Shown here one piece after another: positions 57,401-64,000 of a stretch of DNA of 64,000 nt. Each line of letters opens with the position of its first letter. Positions within the stretch are counted from its first letter, which is position 1. Source of the DNA: Lucinisca nassula. Lineage: Eukaryota > Mollusca > Bivalvia > Lucinida > Lucinidae. Made by a program: the position numbers and the translations under genes. The notes under the pieces are model-generated. The model ran no database searches, was not told where the DNA came from, and was given only the letters and a program-made list of their open reading frames with translations. The stretch lies in assembly GCA_963580285.1 (NCBI GenBank), contig OY757026.1, positions 51,187,143 through 51,251,142 on the forward strand, read 5' to 3'.

Positions 57401-57524
57401 ACAAAAAGATATGCTTATCAGGGTACCGATGTTTGAACTCCGACATTTGTCTAAGCCAGCATTATCTTTGTGATGGATATCCACAGTGTCCCCATGGTGA
57501 TGATGAACGACTATGTCACTTCAC
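57401..57524 (+). CDS. LDLa-repeat gene, exon F: LDL-receptor class A repeat
   Basis: The acceptor CTTTTTTCAG ends at 57400 and the donor TTCAC/GTACGT starts at 57525. Entry is phase 1 and exit phase 2. It encodes a complete LDLa repeat ([33 protein letters not shown]) with six cysteines. The exit phase differs from exon E, so the next exon must start in phase 2 and probably holds a different domain. I did not find it before the window ends. Confidence 0.9.
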
Positions 57525-58025
57525 GTACGTTTGTTTTCATATTAGTCTGTATAGCCATAGGAAAAAAAACGTCCATGTGATTCACAACCATGATGTATGA
57601 CTATAAAATGTAATTTCTTCTGATTTGTGAAAGCATTGCTTGTTTTGTCTTTGGCAAAAATTTGGTTATGGTCCGGCAGAAAAATATATAAACCGGGATG
57701 TCGCGTTTTCAATTTTTTCTTTGCTAATTCTTGTAACTTAGATATTGCCTTTGACAAACCTGGAATATGCCACCCTGGGCTACCTTGAGCATTTTCGGTT
57801 ATTCAGGATGATGACCAATGTGGCAGCAACCTGGTGCACATTCCCTAATACTTTGATAGATATTTATCTGGTTTCACCAAAATGCGTAGTTCTGTATTGG
57901 TTATGGAAGGTGTTTATCCTGCGTTTTGCACGAAAAGATATGTGTATCATTTGTAAAAGTTTAGTAATGCAAGCAACAAATAAGGAACATAAGGAGGATA
58001 TCTTTAAAAGCAAAGTAATGGATAG
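57525..58025. other. intronic, no feature recognised
   Basis: The 113-codon frame starting at 57745 has no recognisable domain and overlaps the start of the repeat array; I do not call it. Confidence 0.4.
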
Positions 58026-58825
58026 AGGGTGGGCCATATTGCTTTTCAAAGTCAAGGGTCAAAGGTCAAGGCCACAATGGACTTGACATTAAAAACTGTG
58101 AACAGGATAGAAGGCAAAGCTATCATCACGGGAGCATCAAACCTACCGGGAGAGAGGAAGAACCACACTGATTTTTAAGGTCAAGGGTGAACGGTCAAGG
58201 CCACAATGGACCTTGTGAACACGAGGGAAGACAAATCTACCTTCATAGAAGCATCAAACCTTCAACATATGTTGTCAATGAAAAGAAAACGGAACCCTAT
58301 TGAGTTTCAGTGTTAAAGGACAAAGTTCAAGGTCACAATGCACTTAACATTAAGAACATTGTGAACAGGATAGAAGACAAAGCTAGCGTCTTGGAACCTT
58401 CAGAACTCCAAAAACCTTTCTCCATGGAGAGAGGATAAAACCTATTGATTTAAAGGGTCAATGCCACAATGGACTTGACATTTGAACCCTTGTGAACAGG
58501 ATAAAAGACAAAGCTTTATCACACAAGCATAAAACCACAAATGTTCCAATGGAGAGAAGATGAACCCTATTTATTTTCAAGGTCAAGTGTCAGAGCTCAA
58601 AGCCACAATGGACTTAACATTAAAAAAACTTGTGCACATGATAGAAGATTAAGCTATCATCATAGAGGCATCAAACCTTTTACAAATGGTATCCGTGAAG
58701 AGAGGATGAAACCTGTTGATTTTCAAGGTCAAGAGTCGAAGGTCAAGGCCACAATAGACTTGAGATTAAAACCCTTTGGGCATTTAAAGAGACAAAACAA
58801 TCATTATAGAAGCTTCAAAATAGAA

Positions 58826-59136
58826 ATAAAGGCAATAATCAGGCATTGATAATTCATACAATTATCCCACACCTTCCATCAAAGACACCAAAGAGAAAGA
58901 AAGACAAACATAAATTAACTAGACCCTAATGAAAACATCAATAGCGGAAAGCCAAAAGGACGGTTACTTTCCGACATAATGGCCAATAGGCTATCCAAAA
59001 CAGAAAGTTATTAGCGAACCAAACATTCAAATACGAACTATAACAAAAGAAAACCGCGAAAAAGAACCGCCTTGGAAGGGTTAGTAAAATTATTTCAAGG
59101 GGGTGGTGGGGGGGGGGGGGCTTAAATCGCTTTTAC
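58826..59136 (-). mobile_element. Penelope tail copy T15 with possible target duplication
   Basis: Interrupts CATCAAACCTTCC of the array: the left side reads CTTCAAA and the right side CTCAAACC, so TCAAA may be a 5-bp duplication. A-type tail; G-rich block GGGGGTGGTGGGG near the inner end. Confidence 0.7.
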
Positions 59137-59180
59137 GCGGCTCAAACCTTCCACAAATGTTCCCCCGGGAGAGAGGATGA

Positions 59181-60164
59181 AAAGTAGAAGTTAACCAAAG
59201 ATCAGGATTCGATACAATTAACTTACTCCACCCATCAAAGACACCAAAGGGACAGAAACACAAACAAGAAGCGATACAAACATTAAGCGATCAGACCATA
59301 ATGGAAACCTAAACAAGGAAGGCCAAAAGGACAGTTACTTTCCCACAAAATGGTCAAATGGCCATCCAAAATAAAAAGACACAATCGACACACACAGTAA
59401 GTAACAAACAACAACATAAATAAACCGCCACAGAAGAACCGCCTTGGAACGGTCAGTGGAAAGAATTCCACTGGGGGGCTTAAATCGATTTTACATGGCC
59501 ATAATCCTCGCCCTTACCTCTGTCGCGGTATACACTAATTTTGTTTAGTCCGCATGAAGGCTTCCTAACTTATCAGTGTAACATCTCCGAGAACATACAA
59601 ATCAAAAAACTACAGAGATGAAAAAAGGTTGAGGACTCGACAACATACAGCAACAGAATTGCTGGAGCAAAAGAAAACCAACAGTTAGACTCTGAGGGGC
59701 CCGACCAAAGACGGAGCATCAGGCGCCAACCAACATAAAGAATACTAAAATAAAATAAAATTCCATTTATGCTTTTACGCTGGAACCGTCATATAATCTT
59801 AAGCCCGACACACCGGTATGCAATCAAAGAGGGAAGCAAAGTTGCCAACCGTGATTGGGTTAACCACCATGCATGCAGTCGGTTTTATAACATTTATGTT
59901 GTACCCAATCTTTATATATCGACGAACGATTTTACGAAATCGGGTACTGAAGTCATTTCAGGCATGTATTTTTCTAAATTTATATACTAAGTCGCCATAG
60001 AATTCGGATTCCGATAGGCCATGTTGCAGAAGTGTTTTAAGTCCAACATTGAATTTTGAAACCAAATCAGATTGACGTATATAAAACTTAGAAAATGCTT
60101 TCCGTAGTTTATGATACCGATACCCCTGATTAAGAAGTTTAGCGGTTAATAATTTATTACGAAT
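59181..60164 (-). mobile_element. Penelope copy T16, tail plus RT C-terminus
   Basis: Interrupts GAGAGGATGAACCC of the array at GATGA/TGAACC. About 980 bp, with the RT C-terminus at 60150-59760 (minus) and the B-type tail ending CTTCTACTTTTCATC-like. A 5'-truncated copy. Confidence 0.75.
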
Positions 60165-60225
60165 GTTGAACCCTATTGATTTTCAAGTTCAGTGTCAAAT
60201 GTAAATGTCACAATGGACTTGTTAT

Positions 60226-60292
60226 TATAAATAAGTTCTGAATAGATAGAACCTTTGGAAGAAAAGAATGCACCAAATAAACGAAAATAGCA
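60226..60292 (-). pseudogene. scrap of a second RT family
   Basis: Shares ATAAATAAGTTCTGAATAG and CCTTTGGAAG with 63450-63500, where it is part of a longer minus-strand RT fragment. Confidence 0.5.
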
Positions 60293-60910
60293 GACGCCGG
60301 TGGGTCAGGCCTCAGATTATATGGCGGTTCCAGCGTAAAGGCTTATGTTGGTTGGTACCTGATGCTCTGTCTCTGGTCGGGCCCATCGGAGTCTAACTGT
60401 TGGTTTTCTTTTGCTCCAGCATTTCAGTGGTTTCTTGCTGTCGAGTCCTTACCGTTGTTACATTTCTGTGGTTGTTTGATTTTTGTGTTCAAGGAGATGT
60501 TGCACTGATGAGTTAGGAGGCCTTCATTGCGGACTGAATAAATTGTCTTAATCGCGACGGAAGTAAGAGCGAGGATTGTGGCCACGTAAAATCGATTTAA
60601 GCACCCCCCCCCCCACACTCTCACACACCCAGTGGAATTCGTTTCCGCTGACCGTTCCAAGGCGGTTCTTCTGTCGCGGTTTATGTTTGTTTTGGTTTGT
60701 CTTTGGATGTTTGTGTCGCTTATATTATTTTATTTTGGATAGCCTATTGGCCATTTTGTGTGAAAGTAACTGTACTTTTGGCTTTCCGCTATTGATGTTT
60801 CCATTAGGGTCTGTTGTTTTATGTTTGTGTTTCTTTCCCTTTGGTGTCTCTAATGGGAGCTGTGGGTTAATTGTATCGATTCCTGATCATTGCCTCCACT
60901 TCTGCTTTAT
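60293..60910 (+). mobile_element. Penelope tail T17, upstream direct repeat of the RT copy
   Basis: From GACGCCGGTGGGTCAGGCC through GGTCGGGCCCATCGGAG, the GGCGGTTCTTCTGTC block and CCCTTTGGTGTCTCTAATGG to CCACTTCTGCTTTA. About 615 bp and in the same orientation as the repeat at 62809-63430. Penelope elements are often flanked by such direct repeats (pLTRs). This copy is of the A subtype and the downstream one of the B subtype, so they could also be independent insertions. Confidence 0.65.
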
Positions 60911-61099
60911 TGAGGTACAGTTTACAATGTATTTGTATAAGCGTGTTTACGTAAAACGAATAAGTTATATGAAAGAGAACGGGACACACCCATCTAAGAA
61001 CGGAAAATTAACAATATTAAAGACAGCAGAAACAGCTCGTCTGATGATTATACCATTAGAGACCGACAGACCCAAAACTAAAAAGGGTGCTGCAGTACC

Positions 61100-61240
61100 A
61101 GAGGAATAAGCCCTATTCATGTTTAAGTTTAGAGGGATAAATCTTATCGATCATTTGCTCAAATAAAGATTTTCAGTATTAAGTAAATCATCCAGATATC
61201 TAGACGTTGAATTTAAAGCATCAATTACATCAACCTAAGT
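61100..61240 (-). pseudogene. inverted RT fragment (YLDD region)
   Basis: The minus strand encodes ALNSTSRYLDDLLNTENLY, the catalytic YLDD block of a related RT, pointing against the main copy that starts just downstream. Confidence 0.65.
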
Positions 61241-61244
61241 TTCT

Positions 61245-62853
61245 AAGCCCAAGACGTCTTTACGTCATCTTAAACTAGGTATTCAAGAATTTCATAAGTA
61301 GTTTGTTTTGGCCCCTGCAGACAAGGCCGCTAACAACGTCGTCGTTGTGTGACGGCTCCACTATGTTAACACGCTTAAGCAGGAGCTTGGTGGTACTAAG
61401 GCCTATGAACTTCAGCCTTTAGCTGAAGAGAGAGCTATAGTAGATAAACATGTTTGTCTTTCAGCCACCAAGTTTGCTGTGTGTGTTAACGAAGGCCAAG
61501 ACAAGCTTCCTACGCTATACAAGTTACCAAAACTTCATAAAAGACCTTACAAAGCACGGTTTATTGCAAATTCTAGCTCTTGCACTACCACTGAACTTTC
61601 TAAATTATTAACTTCCTGTCTTACTGATATTAAAACGCATGTAATTAAATATTGTGATAAAGTCTTTGAAAGATCAGGAAGAAATCTGTTTTGGTCTATA
61701 AAAAATTTGAATGAGGTTTTAAATAAATTGAAATCAAGACATTTTCGTGCTTCTAGTCTGTCTACTTACGATTTTTCCACTCTTTACACTACACTTCCTC
61801 ATAATCTTATAATAGAAAAGCTTAATGATTTAATTGAATGGGCTTTTCACAGAGAAGATTCTCTCTATCTTGCATGCAATGTGAGAAATGCATTTTTCAC
61901 TTCTAAAGAGCATAAGAATTATACACTTTGGTCATGTCAGAAAGTGTGTGATGCCCTCACCTTTCTACTTGACAATATTTACATTAGATTCGGTACTAAG
62001 TTATTTAGACAAATTGTGGGTATTCCGATGGGTACTAATTGCGCACCTATTGTGGCTGATCTGTTCTTGTATTGTTATGAAAGAGACTTCATTTTGTCGC
62101 TTTCCATTGATAACCAATCTGAAATTATTGAAGCTTTTAGCTCCACTTCTAGATATTTAGATGATTTATTAAATATTGATAATACCTATTTTGATGGTTT
62201 GGTCAGTCAGATTTACCCCCTAGAACTTCAGTTAAATAAAGCAAATTTTTCTGATACCGAGGCCTCGTTTTTGGATTTACATCTATCTATTGTAGATGGA
62301 TTTGTTTCGTGCAAAATTTATGATAAACGCGATGACTTTGATTTTGAGATTGTAAATTTTTCCTTTTTTGGATGGTGATGTTCCTCGTGCGCCATCCTAT
62401 GGCGTTTATAGTTCGCAATTAATTCGATTTGCTAGAGTGTGTAGTCATGTAACTGACTTCAACACTCGTAATAAATTATTAACGGCTAAACTCCTTAATC
62501 AGGGTTATCGGTACCATAAACTACGCAAAGCCTTTTCAAAATTTTATAGACGCCATTCTGATTTAATTTCAAAATTCAATATTGGACTTAAATCTCTTCT
62601 GCAACAAAGTCTATCGGAACCCGAATTTTATGGTGACTTAGTATATAAATTCAGAAAAATATATAACCGCAATGACTTCAGCACCCAATTTCGTAAAATC
62701 ATTCTTCGATATAAAAATATTGGGTACAACATGGATATTATACGACAGACTGCATGCATGGTAGTTAACCCAATCACGGTTGGCAACTTTGCTTCCCTCT
62801 TTAATTGCACGCCGGTGGGTCAGGCCTCAGATTCTATGACGGCTCCAACGTAA
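61245..62853 (+). pseudogene. Penelope-like reverse transcriptase, nearly complete but disabled
   Basis: Translation starts in a region with a TAG near 61300, then APADKAANNVVVV and a TGA at 61350. The main open frame runs from 61353 to 62378 and holds LPTLYKLPKLHKRPYKARF (LPK.HK block), YDFSTLYTTLP (first catalytic Asp), VGIPMGTNCAP, and SRYLDDLLN (YLDD near 62150-62170). An extra T near 62357 shifts frame; the C-terminal part continues at 62368-62853 (DGDVPRAPSYGVY, YRYHKLRKAFSKFYRRH). The DKx..NNVVVV and LPK.HK blocks plus flanking direct repeats favour a Penelope-like element. No GIY-YIG endonuclease domain was recognised, so an endonuclease-less type or loss is possible. The copy needs two stops and one frameshift undone, so it is dead. 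Confidence 0.8.
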
Positions 62854-63430
62854 AGGCTTATTGAGAATTAGAGAGATCTAATTCAAGGTAATGTTGGTTG
62901 GTGCCTGATGCTCTGTCTCTGGTCGGGCCCATCGGAGTCTAACTGTTGGTTTTCTTTTGCTCCAGCATTTCAGTGGTTTCTTGCTGTCGAGTCCTCACCG
63001 TTGTGTCACCTCTGTGGTTCTTTGATTTTTGTGTTCACGGAGATGTTGCACTGATGAGTTAGGAGGCCTTCATGCGGACTGAACAAATTATTTGTCTAAA
63101 TCGCGACGGAAGTAAGGGCGAGGATTGTGGCCATGTAAAATCGATTTAAGCCCCCTAGTGGAAATCTTCCACTGACCGTTCCAAGTCGGCTCTTCTGTGG
63201 CGATTTATTTATGTTGTTGTTTGTTACTTACTGTGTGTATCACTTGTGTCTTTTACTTTTGGATGGCCATATGGCCATTTTGTGGGAAAGTAACTGTCTT
63301 TATGGCCTTCCTTTGTTTAGGTTTCCATTATGGTCTGGTCGCTTAATGTTTGTATTTCTTTCCCTTTGGTGTTTTTTATGGGTGGAGAAAGTTAATTGTA
63401 TCAATTCCTGATCTTTGTTTTACTTCTACT
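62809..63430 (+). mobile_element. Penelope tail T18, downstream direct repeat of the RT copy
   Basis: Starts in the RT end (CACGCCGGTGGGTCAGGCC) and ends TTTTACTTCTACTTTTCA. B-type features: GTGTGTATCACTTGTGTC and GGATGGCCATATGGCCAT. The motif CACTGATGAGTTAGGAGGCC is conserved across tails. Confidence 0.75.
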
Positions 63431-63720
63431 TTTCATTAGAGAGAGACAGCATAAATAAGTTCTGAATAGTTAGATCCTTTGGAAGCAAAGAATACACCAA
63501 GTCTGTCTCGTAATAAAGTGACAACAGATCTGCAATGAGGGGCGCACAGTTAGTCCAAACCGGAATACCTACAATTTGTCTATAGATTTTATTTGCAAAT
63601 CTAAAAAAGATGTTATCCAAAAGATATGTAAGGGTCTCACAAACTTTTGGAAATAACGTTATATTGTGTTTTTTATGTTCTTCGGTGTTTTTGATTTTCG
63701 TTACAAGCTAATAGCTATAT
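63426..63720 (-). pseudogene. RT fragment of a second family, inverted
   Basis: The minus strand encodes CETLTYLLDNIFFRFANK, then IYRQIVGIPVWTNCAPLIAD, then a tail with a stop at 63426. It is homologous to but distinct from the main RT (PVWTN instead of PMGTN). It starts exactly where T18 ends, so the tail's last bases and this fragment share sequence. Confidence 0.7.
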
Positions 63721-64000
63721 ATAGTGATCCCTCGCGAGTAATGGTCCGTTGCATTAATAAATCACTTTATATTTTATCCCATATATTTTATGCGGTAGAG
63801 TGACATACAGGGTGAAGAAGTCATATGTGTAAACAAACTATACGCCCCAGATCCTTTGCATTTCAGTTTATTCAAAATATAAGTGAATGCAATGATTAGG
63901 AATCTGGACAATAACCTCACATCTCTAGTCCAGACATAAAAGGGAAAGCAATACGAAGTTCAACATAAATTGACATCACTGTAATGAAAACGTCACAGAC
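63721..64000. other. unclassified sequence ending in a degenerate Penelope tail
   Basis: From about 63885 the minus-strand tail pattern reappears in diverged form (GAATGCAATGATTAGGAATC, AAAGGGAAAGCAATACG) and runs off the window. Nothing recognised before that. Confidence 0.45.

Larger units (their letters stand above)
58026..60290 (+). repeat. tandem array, ~145-bp unit, split by two Penelope insertions
   Basis: Unit words are AAGGTCAAGGCCACAATGG, ACTTGACATTAAAAC, TTGTGAACAGGATAGAAG, GACAAAGCTATCATC, CATCAAACCTTC, GAGAGAGGATGAACCC and TATTGATTTTCAAGG. Units lie at 58026-58825, 59137-59180 and 60165-60225. Confidence 0.75.

Noticed and set aside
57745..58086. 113-codon frame as a gene
   Set aside because: No recognisable domain, no splice-phase fit with exon F (which needs a phase-2 acceptor), and its end overlaps the tandem array.
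60576..61109. 177-codon frame as a gene
   Set aside because: It is a translation of the non-coding Penelope tail T17 (the same hydrophobic frame appears in most tails) running into unrelated sequence.
63020..63110. CACTGATGAGTT...GGACTGAACAAATTATTTGTC in every Penelope tail looks like a hammerhead
   Set aside because: CTGATGA is present, but the conserved GAAA reads GAAC, and the bases before CTGATGA (GTTGCA) do not pair with those after GTC (TAAATC), so stem I fails.
57525..64000. A leucine-rich-repeat or seven-helix exon following exon F, as in LDLa-type receptors
   Set aside because: I looked for a phase-2 acceptor followed by such a domain and found none; the rest of the gene is probably beyond the window.

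Overview
This window is eukaryotic, AT-rich and almost entirely non-coding or transposon-derived. There are no closely packed genes. The only convincing host gene is split by large introns with GT/AG borders. The transposon mix (Penelope-like retroelements, tRNA-derived SINEs, Helentron/HINE-like elements with internal satellites, mariner, Ty3/gypsy, MITEs, a hammerhead-ribozyme retrozyme) suggests a marine invertebrate, most likely a bivalve mollusc. That assignment is inference from repeat types, not from a species marker.

Host gene (+ strand): six exons (3583-3768, 38214-38541, 41274-41443, 43225-43359, 51299-51415, 57401-57524) read as one protein through matching splice phases (1,2,1,1,1,2). 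They encode an LDL-receptor class A (LDLa) repeat, a cysteine-containing fibrinogen-like/CNTNAP-like module spread over three exons, a short Cys-rich linker, and two more LDLa repeats. It is the middle of a modular secreted or membrane receptor-type protein; both ends lie outside the window.

Layout: 1-620 decayed mariner. 620-3580 old repeats with a Penelope tail and a nested SINE. 3957-4990 a tandem hammerhead-ribozyme repeat embedded in a Penelope tail. 5140-13220 an old ~150-bp array into which four or more elements with HINE-like ends are inserted at T-runs. 13361-14019 two Penelope tails in inverted orientation. 14052-35178 one giant HINE-like element whose interior is a ~20.7-kb array of ~166-bp satellite units, all inside the first visible intron. 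35808-37607 a broken Penelope-like RT copy. 37.7-44.5 kb exons 2-4 with MITEs and SINEs. 44.5-50.6 kb a possible piggyBac-like shell holding a Penelope tail, a second hammerhead tandem repeat, and the 3' part of a Ty3/gypsy element with intact integrase. 51989-56373 a composite HINE-like element containing two other HINE-like families and Penelope tails. 57.4 kb exon 6. 58-64 kb a further array and the best Penelope-like RT copy, flanked by two ~620-bp direct repeats.

The most notable signals are (i) four hammerhead ribozyme motifs in two tandem repeats of 362-383 nt, (ii) a shared end structure (inverted GGTGAGC-type subterminal repeats, 3' hairpin, CTTGTT-like terminus) in four sequence-unrelated element families that often carry internal tandem arrays, and (iii) a >20-kb satellite explained as the inside of one such element in an intron.
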